38,601 bases of DNA, from NCBI GenBank assembly GCA_027619975.1, contig JAQCGX010000032.1, positions 1 through 38,601 on the forward strand. Direction: 5' to 3'. The notes below the pieces were generated by a model, which had not been told where the DNA came from, searched no databases, and saw only the letters and a program-made list of their open reading frames with translations. Below, piece by piece: positions 27,878 to 35,871 of the stretch; position 1 is the stretch's first letter; the number at the start of each line of letters is the position of its first letter. The position numbers and the translations under genes are program-made. Source of the stretch: Nitrospinota bacterium (lineage in GTDB: Bacteria; Nitrospinota; Nitrospinia; Nitrospinales; VA-1).

Positions 27878-27931
27878 CAGGCTTTTTTTAATTGACTGAT
27901 ACCCGCCTCACCTGTGAGGCGGAAAAGCCTG
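27878..27931. other. nested double hairpin after the small lipoprotein gene
   Basis: An outer stem of nine pairs, CAGGCTTTT (27878-27886) with AAAAGCCTG (27923-27931), encloses an inner nine-base perfect stem, CCGCCTCAC (27903-27911) with GTGAGGCGG (27914-27922). The two 3' arms are contiguous while the 5' arms are separated by 16 bases, forming one long helix with a bulge. No T-tract follows, so it is either an mRNA-stabilising structure, a small RNA, or a repeat element. Confidence 0.55.
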
Positions 27932-28276
27932 AACTTCCTTCGGCTAAAGTATGCCCTTGCCTCCATTCTGCGGGGCTCATTTTCTAATGAAAAAAGGGTT
28001 CTTTTTTTTCAATCACTCGGTCCCACGGGTGTCACTCCTTTTAGCAAAACATTCCTAACTTCTTGACAATTCTGGTTTGCAGGATGATAGAATAGCTGGA
28101 AATTTCCCCACGCCTGTAATCATTCTGGATTATTATTTCTGATCCGAGTTGCAGCGGAAGCGGACCGCAGGGCGGAATCGCGCGGTATTGAGGAATTTTT
28201 TGGAACCGTTCCTTTTTGCAAAGGTGCGTTTGTTTCGTATTACTATTTTGCTCAATGATCAATGGAGATATGAATA
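27932..28276 (+). promoter_or_regulatory. gene-free region with candidate promoter and long leader
   Basis: No credible gene is seen here. An A/T-rich hairpin, TGAAAAAAG paired with the C-T8-CA run, occupies 27988-28011 and may act as a terminator for upstream transcripts. A perfect -35 TTGACA lies at 28063-28068, with GATAGA (17-base spacing) or TAGAAT (19-base spacing) around 28086-28093 as -10. From there a leader of about 170 bases precedes the GTG start at 28277. The leader has G/C-rich stretches (28145-28190) but no riboswitch motif that I can name. Confidence 0.4.
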
Positions 28277-28600
28277 GTGGGACCTGTAACGGTAGAGGCA
28301 GTCCGAGAGGCTCAGGAACTCCTCAAAAGCGGAATGAGTCATCACGAGAAAAAAGACTTCAGCGAAGCGGTTGAGGATTTTAAGAAGGTAGCGTTAATTC
28401 ATCCTTTTGATGAAAATCATCTTCCCGAACTTGAAAAAAAATTAAAGGCGGGTGGTTATAAAAAACAGCAGGAAAGTATTGCCTTCATGGGATGCGCTTC
28501 GGTACACCTGCAGCATTTAGCTCAGCAATTGAGCAATGACCAAAAAGCTGAAGTGCCTATCGATGAACAGTTTGTTGAAATTTTCAAAGAATGGGAGTGA
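28277..28600 (+). CDS. small TPR-like helical protein next to radical SAM gene
   Basis: A 107-residue protein, mainly alpha-helical. Residues about 9-45 (EAQELLKSGMSHHEKKDFSE, then AVEDFKKVALIHPFDENH) resemble one tetratricopeptide repeat plus a capping helix. The C-terminal half (LQHLAQQLSNDQKAEVPIDE) is a further helical pair. No family is recognised. The start is GTG at 28277 with GGAG nine bases upstream; an ATG at 28270 is out of frame. It precedes the radical SAM gene by 75 bases on the same strand and may supply a substrate-binding or adaptor role. That role is inference only. Confidence 0.68.
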   Translation: MGPVTVEAVREAQELLKSGMSHHEKKDFSEAVEDFKKVALIHPFDENHLPELEKKLKAGGYKKQQESIAFMGCASVHLQHLAQQLSNDQKAEVPIDEQFVEIFKEWE

Positions 28601-28675
28601 CTGGATTCGAATCTCCAGCTCATGGCAGTGCGTCGATGAGAATTGATCTTAAAAGACAGGGAAGGAAGGTTGGCA

Positions 28676-29878
28676 GTGGATAAAGAATTTCTTCATAACG
28701 TTTTCAGAGCCGAAATCAAGGATCGGAAGATTCCTTTAAGCCTGGGTAAAACCTGCCCGGTGAAGTGTGCATTTTGTTACGAGAAAGACCACAGCTACCG
28801 AACAACCTTCGATACCCCCCGCTCCACTCAGGAAGATTGGGATTTCATTTTTAATGAGATTCAGAAATACCCCACCAAGAAGGACGAATCGTGGGTCCTG
28901 GGTGGCAACGAATATATGGAATGGACGGATCTGCCTCTGCATCCCAAGGCTTTGGATTGGGTCGAGGAGTTTCTTGAGAAGACCGATAAAAATATCATCA
29001 TGTTTACCGTTGGGTACACGGACCCGGTACGAATCAATAAACTGGCCGAAAGATTCCCCGGCAGAATAAATTTTGAATTGTCGGTGATCACCCTGGGCGA
29101 AGCCCGGAAAAAGCTGATGCCCAATGGCCCCAGCGTTAAACAGGTGCTTGAAATACTGGATGGTCCGGCGGTGACATCCGCCAATTTTTATTCCTTCGGA
29201 GCGAACACCATGTCGGAGGACGCCCGAACGATTTCTAAGATCAATCCCAATGTTTTGCTCTGGATGGGATGCCTGACGCCCCTGAAATATATCGATCCCG
29301 ACACCACCGCCCTGATGCGGTACGGAAAAAAATTCCTTGCAGAGGAAGCACGGAAAATTTACGGTTTTGATCTTCCCAATATCATGATGTTGCATACGGA
29401 ATCGGATATCACTTCCTTTTTGAACCGTAAAAAAATCATAAAAGTTTTTGACGCCTGTGAGTTGGATAAAAAAGATACCGTGGTGATGGCCGGGAATGTT
29501 TACAAGGTTTTGACGATGTTCCGTCAGAATCGAGCAAAATTTCTTTATGTGCCCAACAGTACCCTCGGCGGGGATTCCAATTGCACGACACTATTGACGT
29601 TCAGCGATGTTGCCAAGCGATTGACGGGGCAAACCCGAGTTTATTTACCCAAAGTCATACTGGAAAAGTCGTCTCAAGAGGAAATGGACATTTCGGGAGA
29701 AACTTTTGACGAATTCAAAGCCAAATTTCCCCGTTGCACTTTCAAAGTCTTGAATAAAGTGAATTCCAAGCTATCCAATAAAAAATTGTATGAAAAAGGA
29801 TATTTGAAAAATTACGTGGAAGATTATCTGGGGGACCCCTTGTCAAAGAAATTTGAAATGATGGCCTCTCCGAATTGA
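28676..29878 (+). CDS. uncharacterised radical SAM enzyme
   Basis: A 400-residue radical SAM protein. The 4Fe-4S motif is C27-x3-C31-x2-C34 (CPVKCAFC). WVLGGNEYMEW occupies the place of the SAM-binding GGE strand, though the Glu is displaced. The rest reads as a full TIM barrel, ending with a basic helical tail. Two later Cys (in MGCLTP and DSNCTT) are not in a SPASM-like array, so only one cluster is certain. The start is GTG at 28676, six bases after GGAAGGAAGG; a TTG at 28643 lacks a site. The substrate is unknown. It lies between a small TPR-like protein and a 60-residue protein. Confidence 0.85.
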   Translation: MDKEFLHNVFRAEIKDRKIPLSLGKTCPVKCAFCYEKDHSYRTTFDTPRSTQEDWDFIFNEIQKYPTKKDESWVLGGNEYMEWTDLPLHPKALDWVEEFLEKTDKNIIMFTVGYTDPVRINKLAERFPGRINFELSVITLGEARKKLMPNGPSVKQVLEILDGPAVTSANFYSFGANTMSEDARTISKINPNVLLWMGCLTPLKYIDPDTTALMRYGKKFLAEEARKIYGFDLPNIMMLHTESDITSFLNRKKIIKVFDACELDKKDTVVMAGNVYKVLTMFRQNRAKFLYVPNSTLGGDSNCTTLLTFSDVAKRLTGQTRVYLPKVILEKSSQEEMDISGETFDEFKAKFPRCTFKVLNKVNSKLSNKKLYEKGYLKNYVEDYLGDPLSKKFEMMASPN

Positions 29879-29921
29879 ATCCTGCCCCTGGTCTTTAGGT
29901 CAAATTGGAAAAGGAGAAAGC

Positions 29922-30104
29922 ATGCAGTACAGGTTGAAAGTGGTGTTTGTCGATAATCAGGAATTGGAATGCGAGCAGACGGAAAAGCACGGCTTCAGTG
30001 ACGATTTGGAATTGTTCGAAATTACCACAGCGGACGAGGTCATTGTGGTGCCTCTCAAACAGATAAAATACATCTCCTGTGATTCCAAAATATTTAAAAA
30101 TTAG
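29922..30104 (+). CDS. 60-residue protein downstream of radical SAM gene
   Basis: A 60-residue protein with an excellent ribosome site (AAAAGGAG, then AAAGC before the ATG). It is predicted as a small beta-rich fold (YRLKVVFVDNQELECEQTEK, then EVIVVPLKQIKYISCD), with two Cys at residues 17 and 53. It looks like a folded domain and not like a RiPP precursor with leader and core. It follows the radical SAM stop by 43 bases, and a strong terminator lies 91 bases beyond it, so it is the last gene of the cluster. I do not recognise the family. Confidence 0.68.
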   Translation: MQYRLKVVFVDNQELECEQTEKHGFSDDLELFEITTADEVIVVPLKQIKYISCDSKIFKN

Positions 30105-30194
30105 AGGAGTTGCCGGTCAAGAAACCGGTTGCAAGCAAGGCGGATTTGAAACAGGTGGCTGATTGGTTTGATGGCTTCACCCTCGTTCAGAGCA

Positions 30195-30224
30195 AAAATG
30201 ACAGAAGTTGATCTTCGTCATTTT
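30195..30224. terminator. bidirectional intrinsic terminator
   Basis: AAAATGAC (30195-30202) pairs with GTCATTTT (30217-30224), and GAAG (30204-30207) with CTTC (30213-30216), leaving a single bulged A and a five-base loop. Twelve pairs with flanking A and T runs make this a good terminator for the cluster ending at 30104 and for the opposing gene at 30267-30656. The short stretch 30105-30194 carries only a 33-codon TTG-started frame with a badly placed ribosome site. Confidence 0.7.
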
Positions 30225-30266
30225 GCCGTGAACAGAGAAGTACGATGCGGTGAAATGATTGCAGGC

Positions 30267-30656
30267 TTAAAATTTTAATCCCACTTTTTTAAGCCACTTA
30301 TCGGCGTCAAATTTTCCCTGGAAAAACCTCTCGAACAGAATTTCATTTGGGGTCAAATTCCTGCCATCAACCTTAAAAGGATTGGGTGATTCAATTTTTG
30401 CTGGTTTTTCGGCTGCCTTAGAGGCAAATTCATCCGACTGGGGCTCATAACTGGAAGAATCATCGTCTGTGAAAACTAAATCCGAAAGCTCTTCCAGGCT
30501 GAGAATTAAATTCAGAACGGAAAGATTGTTGATCATATCTTTTTCTTTAAAATCCGCCAGAACGGTCCTGACATCCTCTGAGGATACGATTGCATTCATG
30601 ATTGCCTTGTTGAGTTTTTCATACGCCTTATCCAGATGAGAATCGAAAGGGTCCAT
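30267..30656 (-). CDS. acidic protein, function unknown
   Basis: A 129-residue soluble, acidic protein. The N-terminal half is helical (SHLDKAYEKLNKAIMNAIVS, then RTVLADFKEKDM and LNLILSLEELSDLVF). A flexible Asp/Ser-rich stretch (TDDDSSSYEPQSDEF) follows, and the end has a compact motif, NLTPNEILFERFFQGKFDADKW (shown as NLTPNEILFERFF and DADKWLKKVGL). No family recognised. AGGAGA lies nine bases upstream of the ATG, which supports the start. It faces the radical SAM cluster across a shared terminator. Composition is similar to neighbours. Confidence 0.7.
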   Translation of the reverse strand: MDPFDSHLDKAYEKLNKAIMNAIVSSEDVRTVLADFKEKDMINNLSVLNLILSLEELSDLVFTDDDSSSYEPQSDEFASKAAEKPAKIESPNPFKVDGRNLTPNEILFERFFQGKFDADKWLKKVGLKF

Positions 30657-31100
30657 GACAGCTTTCTCCTAAAAAATATTAATCAGCTCTATGCGTAGTT
30701 ATAATTACTGGGAAAACAATTGTTATCGGAGCAAGAGTTGTGCCATCTAACGACGTGGATTCTCTAATTTATCAAGGCTTTTAAGTAAAAAGAGTTCTGG
30801 GGGGTAAGTTTTTTTGGGGGAGTCAAAAGATCTGAATTTTGGCGTTTAATTTCAATAGATTGTGTCAAAAAATTAACACCTGTGATTAAAAAAAGAGTCA
30901 GTCTTTGCATTTTGATTTTCAATAGACCGTTCTTTTTTGAAAACTGCCAAGGGGCAAATTTTTCCTCAGATGGGCAGGTAACGGGTTCAAGGGATTCAAT
31001 AATTTGAAGGTTGGTGGAGACCTGTGATAGTCTTTCTCTGTTTGCGACCCTAAGGATGGTTTTTGGGGGATATAATTAAGAAGCTTAACGAAACCCTTTT
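30657..31100. other. 444-base gene-free gap upstream of hemB
   Basis: No credible reading frame. A perfect ten-base palindrome AACAATTGTT is at 30715-30724. The ten-mer TTTCAATAGA occurs twice in direct orientation (30850-30859 and 30917-30926, 67 bases apart), within a wider match of about 16 bases. A TATAAT at 31071-31076, about 25 bases before the hemB ATG, is a likely -10, but no good -35 is found at the right distance. Confidence 0.4.
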
Positions 31101-32075
31101 ATGGCATTTCCAGTACATAGATATAGACGATTGAGGGCCAAGGCAGGAATTTTACGGTTGGTTCGGGAAACCCATCTTTCTGTGGATGACCTGATCGACC
31201 CGATGTTTGTCTGCGAAGGGAAGGGGGTTCGGCAGGAGATTTCTTCCATGCCGGGGATCTTTCGTTGTTCTATCGATAACCTTGTTAAAGACGTCAGAGA
31301 AAGCCAGAGTTTGGGGATACCCGCCGTAGTATTGTTTGGCATTCCAGATAAAAAAGACGCGCGTGGTTCGGAAGCTTATAATCCTGATGGAATCGTCCAG
31401 CGGGCGGTGAGGGAAATCAAGTCTGCCTGCCCGGAAATGATCGTGATCACCGATGTGTGCATTGATGAATATACAGATCATGGACATTGCGGTTTGGTGG
31501 AGGGCAATCGGATTTTAAATGACCCGACTCTCGAACTGTTGGCGAAAATGGCGCATACACATGCCGAGGCAGGGGCGGACATTGTGGCTCCATCGGACAT
31601 GATGGACGGAAGGGTTCAGGCGATCCGGAGGATCCTGGATCAAACAGGCCACGAAGACACGATTATTCTTTCCTACGCCGCGAAATACGCTTCCGCCTTT
31701 TATGGTCCCTTCAGGGAAGCCGCCGATTCGTCTCCAAAATTTGGAGATCGCTGTTCGTACCAGATGGACCCTGCAAATTCTGATGAAAGCATACGAGAAG
31801 TTTTACAGGACATCGAAGAGGGAGCGGATATAGTGATGGTCAAGCCGGCTCTGTCCTATTTGGATATCATCCGCAGGGTCCGCGAGGAGGTCCAGGTTCC
31901 TGTGGCCGCTTATAATGTGAGTGGGGAGTATTCCATGGTCAAGGCGGCCGCCGAGAAAAACTGGGTGGACGGAGAACGGGTGATGATGGAAATTCTGTTG
32001 AGCATCAAACGCGCTGGTGCGCAGATGATCTTGACCTATTTTGCCAAAGAGGCGGCAAAAGTCCTCAATGCCTGA
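31101..32075 (+). CDS. hemB: porphobilinogen synthase
   Basis: A 324-residue cytoplasmic enzyme that condenses two 5-aminolevulinate to porphobilinogen in tetrapyrrole synthesis. The two active-site lysines are K195 (SYAAKYAS) and K248 (VMVKPAL). The zinc site reads D-V-C120-I-D122-E-Y-T-D-H-G-H-C130: the outer two cysteines of the E. coli C120/C122/C130 set are kept, but the middle one is Asp. The allosteric Mg-site region ([15 protein letters not shown] type) is present. N-terminal [18 protein letters not shown] is the normal arm. Length is normal. The ribosome site is weak. It appears monocistronic. Confidence 0.97.
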   Translation: MAFPVHRYRRLRAKAGILRLVRETHLSVDDLIDPMFVCEGKGVRQEISSMPGIFRCSIDNLVKDVRESQSLGIPAVVLFGIPDKKDARGSEAYNPDGIVQRAVREIKSACPEMIVITDVCIDEYTDHGHCGLVEGNRILNDPTLELLAKMAHTHAEAGADIVAPSDMMDGRVQAIRRILDQTGHEDTIILSYAAKYASAFYGPFREAADSSPKFGDRCSYQMDPANSDESIREVLQDIEEGADIVMVKPALSYLDIIRRVREEVQVPVAAYNVSGEYSMVKAAAEKNWVDGERVMMEILLSIKRAGAQMILTYFAKEAAKVLNA

Positions 32076-32159
32076 TCCCAGGGCGCCATTAATGTCCCAA
32101 TTTAATGACAAAAACTTAAATCAATATTTTATTTTAACTTCATGTTTGGTAATATCCGT

Positions 32160-32189
32160 TTGAAAATGAAAGTTTCATTTGTTTATAAT
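32160..32189 (+). promoter_or_regulatory. promoter with embedded palindromic operator
   Basis: TTGAAA (32160-32165) and a perfect TATAAT (32184-32189) are 18 bases apart. Between and touching them lies the palindrome AAATGAAA-G-TTTCATTT (32164-32180), so a bound regulator would block polymerase. It drives the XRE-type gene at 32229, suggesting autoregulation. Confidence 0.6.
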
Positions 32190-32228
32190 ACAGTGGTAGA
32201 GTCACTTTTCGGTTAAGGAGAAGATTGA

Positions 32229-32801
32229 ATGTCAATTATGGCCAAAAACCTTAGGATGATTCGCAAGGAACTCCGGTGCACCCAGGCGATGATGTCGGAT
32301 ATCCTGAAGGTAGGGTTTCGAACTTATGTCAGGTATGAAGCAGGCGAAAGGGACGCTCCGGTTTCGGTTCTTGTCAAAATCGCCAGATTGGGAAACCTGT
32401 CCCTGGAGCAGTTTCTCACCAATGAGGTCGCGAAAAGTTTGATTTCGCCTGTAAAGACGTTAACGAAAAGTTCGACGCCTCCAGCGGTCGGGCTCGTTGA
32501 TTTCAGTGCGGGGCAAATAAATTTTAAAACCCCTGCGAAGAAAGAGCTTATTACGATTCATCCGTCGGAGAGAAAGTTGCTGTCTCTGTTTCGAAAAATG
32601 GACCCGGAGTTGCAGAAAGATAGTTTAGACAATATCGGTAAGGTTTTAAAGGGAAAAGGGAAAGAAGCCAGCTCTTCCCCTGCGACAAAGAAAGAAACTG
32701 CGGGCCGCACCGAAAAGACCGCCAGCGCTAAAAAAGTGGTGAAGGGGGCAAAGTCCAAAGCCTCCAAACCGAAAAAGCAAACTCGCCGAAAAGGTCGTTA
32801 A
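32229..32801 (+). CDS. XRE-family regulator with histone-H1-like basic tail
   Basis: A 190-residue protein. Residues about 5-60 form a Cro/XRE helix-turn-helix (KNLRMIRKELRCTQAMMSDI, then GFRTYVRYEAGERDAPVSVL). A middle segment (about 70-135) includes IHPSERKLLSLFRKMDPELQ. The last 50 residues are almost entirely Lys, Ala, Ser, Thr and Arg (KGAKSKASKPKKQTRRKGR), like histone H1-type tails in some bacterial proteins. AAGGAG is seven bases upstream of the ATG. Its promoter contains a perfect palindrome (32164-32180), so it likely represses itself. Targets elsewhere are unknown; the flanking hemB and envelope genes are candidates by position only. Confidence 0.85.
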   Translation: MSIMAKNLRMIRKELRCTQAMMSDILKVGFRTYVRYEAGERDAPVSVLVKIARLGNLSLEQFLTNEVAKSLISPVKTLTKSSTPPAVGLVDFSAGQINFKTPAKKELITIHPSERKLLSLFRKMDPELQKDSLDNIGKVLKGKGKEASSSPATKKETAGRTEKTASAKKVVKGAKSKASKPKKQTRRKGR

Positions 32802-32804
32802 AAA

Positions 32805-32831
32805 AACTTATTCGAGGAAACTCGGTAAGTT
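32805..32831. terminator. GNRA hairpin after the XRE gene
   Basis: AACTTA (32805-32810) pairs with TAAGTT (32826-32831), and CGAG (32813-32816) with CTCG (32821-32824), closed by a GAAA tetraloop. On the plus strand it follows the stop codon and an A-run but has no T-tract. On the minus strand it is followed by seven T, so it is a good terminator for antisense transcription. It may simply stabilise the 3' end of the XRE message. Confidence 0.45.
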
Positions 32832-32880
32832 AAAAATGATGGCCCGTTGTCCCCAATAATCTATTGTGAGATAAAATTCT

Positions 32881-33783
32881 GTGAAATCCGCCGAAGTTTC
32901 AAGGCAATGGCAAGGCGCGATACTGCTTGCTCTGCTTGTTGGGGTGGGCGGCTTGGAGTTTTACGGGAAGGTTTTCGAGCGCGGCATTGGCCACTACCTC
33001 AAGTGGCAGAACCATGAGCGACCTCAGTTGGGCCGTATCTGGGAGCGGGACCGCGAGGCCATTGTGGCGCAAGCCAAGATTCAATCGATTCGCTCGGTTC
33101 TGAACCTTCAAGAAAACTCAGCAGAGTCCATTCAAACTTTCAAGCAGTTGTTTGAAAAGGTGGAGCCTGCCTTTCCCTTGGTTGTATCCCGGAAAAAATT
33201 TATCGACTTGTATTTCGATTTTCCAGGCCCCTGGTCCGAGCGCATTGTTTCTCCGTATGAGTTGCTGCAAATCGATGCGGAAAAAACCTGGGATCGCGTC
33301 TTTCTAAAAAGATTTGGTCCCTGGATCACCATTGGATTTCTCGATCTCCAGGGAGTTCCCCTCCGGGAAATTTTTCTTTCCGTAGACACCTTGTTTGAAG
33401 TGAATTCGACCCGTACCATCAAGCGTGGGCGGTTGGATGAAATGGGATTCAAGGATGCCCGGATTTTTTCCAGAGAGCAGGTGGTTTCGATCATCGAGAC
33501 ACTGGATGCCCGAACCCAGAAAGCTGTCTTTCCGGAGCCCCGATGGTTTCTTGCGAAAGATTATCACGTCACCCGCATCGGAATTTCTGATCAGGCTTCC
33601 AGCTCAAATAACCATATGGTGTTTGGAATTGAATACACCACCGACTATTACATCGGTGTCCTTTTGATTCCGGTGCCTTTGGATATTGCGTACAACATGC
33701 TTTCTCAAATTGAAAAAACGGAGGGTGAAAATTCGACCGGAGATTTAACTTCCCTGGCGATTCCTTCCGGAGGAAACTTTTGA
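32881..33783 (+). CDS. membrane-anchored protein coupled to PBP1A, function unknown
   Basis: A 300-residue protein. One N-terminal membrane segment (about residues 12-28, GAILLALLVGVGGLEFY) leaves a large body, probably in the periplasm, with no clear family. It contains a charged helical stretch (REAIVAQAKIQSIRSVLNLQ) and a mixed alpha/beta region (FGPWITIGFLDLQGVPLREI). The start is GTG at 32881 with a weak ribosome site. Its TGA stop overlaps the TTG start of the PBP1A gene by four bases (TTGA), and GGAGGA for that gene lies inside its end. Such tight coupling suggests a physical or functional partnership in cell-wall synthesis; that is inference. Confidence 0.75.
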   Translation: MKSAEVSRQWQGAILLALLVGVGGLEFYGKVFERGIGHYLKWQNHERPQLGRIWERDREAIVAQAKIQSIRSVLNLQENSAESIQTFKQLFEKVEPAFPLVVSRKKFIDLYFDFPGPWSERIVSPYELLQIDAEKTWDRVFLKRFGPWITIGFLDLQGVPLREIFLSVDTLFEVNSTRTIKRGRLDEMGFKDARIFSREQVVSIIETLDARTQKAVFPEPRWFLAKDYHVTRIGISDQASSSNNHMVFGIEYTTDYYIGVLLIPVPLDIAYNMLSQIEKTEGENSTGDLTSLAIPSGGNF

Positions 33784-35819
33784 CCCGCCCCCTGATTGAG
33801 AAATTTTATTTCTTCCTGTACACGGTTCTGCTGTTTGTGGTTTTAGCTGGAATGGGCGTTTACTTTGTGCTCAGCAAAGACCTTCCTCAACTTCCCGCCA
33901 ATCTGGAAAATATCAATCTGAGCCTGCCGACCGAGATTTACTCCTCCGATGGAGAAAGGATTAAGGTATTAGGCGAGAGGCTGCCCGTTTCCATTGGCGA
34001 TATTTCTCCAAACTTTTTAAATGCCATTGTAGCCGTTGAAGATGCAAATTTCTTCAAGCATCAGGGATTGGACCATGTAGGGCTCCTTCGTGCGTTCCTG
34101 GCCAATATCCGAGCCAGACGGGTCACTCAGGGCGGCAGCACCATCACGCAACAATTGTCGAAGAATTTGTTTTTTTCTTTTGAGAGAAACTTTGTCCGCA
34201 AGATCAAAGAACTCCTTATCGCTTTACAACTTGAAGCTACGTTTACCAAGGAGATGATCCTGGAGGCCTATTGCAATCAAATTTATTTTGGCAGTGGCGC
34301 TTATGGAGTTGAGGAAGCTTCTCAGGTTTATTTTGCTAAACGGGCACAGGATTTGACCCTTTTACAGGCGGCATTATTGGCCGGACTGCCCAACTCTCCA
34401 AACAGCTCCAATCCTTTTAATAATATGGAACGCGCCATGAACCGGGCCCGTTTCGTGTTGAAACGTATGGAGAGCGAGGGTTGGATCACCGCTGGACAAA
34501 ATGAGGAAGCTGTTCAATCCGACCTCGAACTGCGAAAACCAAAGGATTTCTCCGATCCTAATCTCTATTTTTTAGATTTCGTGATCGATAAACTTGAAAA
34601 AGACTATGGCAAAGAGTTTGTCCATTTCGGGGGTTTGAAAATTTACACCACTCTGGACAGCCTGCAGCAATCATTGGCTTTAAAAGCGGCCCTCTCGCAT
34701 CTGGAAGGTCTGGAAGAGGGTATGCGAAAACGTGAATCCAAAGATCCCTTACAGGTGGCGTTGGTCTCCGTGGAAAACAAGAGCGGTGCAGTTCGAGCTT
34801 TCTTGGGCGGGAAAAACTATTCCCATAGCCAGTTCAACCGCGCGGTATCCAATAACCGCCTTCCAGGTTCTTCTTTCAAGCCGTTTGTTTATCTGACGGC
34901 CATGGAAGAGTTAGGCTACTCCCCGGCCACGGTGGTGAAGGATGAACCCATCTCTATTGAGGTTCCAGGAAACGAACCCTGGGAGCCGAAAAACTTTGGT
35001 GAAAAATTTGCCGGTGATATCATCCTCAAAAAGGCCTTGATGCAATCCATCAATGTTGTCTCCGCGAAACTCATACAGGCAGTGGGACCGGATAAGGTAA
35101 TCCAAACCGCACGACGGTTTGGCATCAAAAGCCCTTTGGGAAATCATCTGTCTCTGGCGTTGGGAACTTCCGGTGTCTCCCCCCTGGAAATTGCTTCGGC
35201 TTTTAGCGGTATTGCCAACCTGGGAATTTATAACGAACCCTACTTTATCGAGAAAATTGAAGATTTTCACGGCAACCAGCTGTATGAACATTTTTACCAG
35301 GGGGTTCAGAGATTTCCACAAAAAGTCATGTATCCCTTGCTGGATATGATGCAGGGAGTGGTGGAGGCAGGTTCGGGAAGCGTGGTTCGCCGAATGGGTT
35401 TTTTACCTCCAGCCGCTGGAAAAACAGGAACCACGAACGATTTTAAGGATGCCTGGTTCAATGGATTCACGAAAGACTTTTCGGTTTCTGTCTGGGTGGG
35501 GTACGACAATAATGAACCGATGCTGGATCGCAATGGTAGAGGGCTGACAGGAGGGAGAGCGGCGGCGCCTATCTGGGTGTTTTTTCTGCAAAAGGTATTG
35601 GAGGGGAAAAATATAGTGAAGTTTCCCGTTCCTGCAGGAATCAAATTTGAAACCGTGGATACTCAAACGGGGTTCCTCGCCGATGGGAAATCCGAGGAAA
35701 CCATGCGGGTCGCCGTCAAAGAGGAATTGGATCTCAGTCCTCCTCCAACTGATTTCATGCAGAAACTGGATGAGGCAATTTCCGCCACCTCAGATCTATT
35801 TTTTGGTTCGGATAATTAA
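33780..35819 (+). CDS. mrcA: penicillin-binding protein 1A (bifunctional)
   Basis: A 679-residue class A PBP that polymerises and cross-links peptidoglycan at the outer face of the inner membrane. One N-terminal membrane segment (about 8-30) is followed by the GT51 glycosyltransferase domain, with EDANFFKHQGLD, GGSTITQQLSKN and EAYCNQIYFG. The transpeptidase domain has S364-x-x-K367, the S-x-N motif in SINVVSAKL and KTGT at 548-551. It is shorter than E. coli PBP1a (about 850), lacking part of the linker domain. The start is TTG with GGAGGA five bases upstream, overlapping the stop of the preceding gene. Confidence 0.95.
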   Translation: MTRPLIEKFYFFLYTVLLFVVLAGMGVYFVLSKDLPQLPANLENINLSLPTEIYSSDGERIKVLGERLPVSIGDISPNFLNAIVAVEDANFFKHQGLDHVGLLRAFLANIRARRVTQGGSTITQQLSKNLFFSFERNFVRKIKELLIALQLEATFTKEMILEAYCNQIYFGSGAYGVEEASQVYFAKRAQDLTLLQAALLAGLPNSPNSSNPFNNMERAMNRARFVLKRMESEGWITAGQNEEAVQSDLELRKPKDFSDPNLYFLDFVIDKLEKDYGKEFVHFGGLKIYTTLDSLQQSLALKAALSHLEGLEEGMRKRESKDPLQVALVSVENKSGAVRAFLGGKNYSHSQFNRAVSNNRLPGSSFKPFVYLTAMEELGYSPATVVKDEPISIEVPGNEPWEPKNFGEKFAGDIILKKALMQSINVVSAKLIQAVGPDKVIQTARRFGIKSPLGNHLSLALGTSGVSPLEIASAFSGIANLGIYNEPYFIEKIEDFHGNQLYEHFYQGVQRFPQKVMYPLLDMMQGVVEAGSGSVVRRMGFLPPAAGKTGTTNDFKDAWFNGFTKDFSVSVWVGYDNNEPMLDRNGRGLTGGRAAAPIWVFFLQKVLEGKNIVKFPVPAGIKFETVDTQTGFLADGKSEETMRVAVKEELDLSPPPTDFMQKLDEAISATSDLFFGSDN

Positions 35820-35871
35820 TGACCACCGGGATTTAAAGGGTTAATCCTTTTTGGTATTGGCGATCGTCAGC

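Noticed and set aside
28041-28262. 73-codon minus-strand frame in the leader of the TPR-like gene
   Set aside because: No ribosome site and unlikely composition; it overlaps the promoter TTGACA on the other strand.
28604-28621. T-arm-like sequence (GGATTCGAATCTCC) suggesting a tRNA
   Set aside because: The loop would have eight bases, and the upstream sequence is the end of a coding region with no acceptor, D or anticodon arm. The palindrome GATTCGAATC explains the look.
30110-30211. 33-codon frame (TTG start) after the 60-residue gene
   Set aside because: The GAGGAG directly touches the TTG, leaving no spacing, and the frame runs into the terminator hairpin. It may be a remnant but cannot be supported as a gene.
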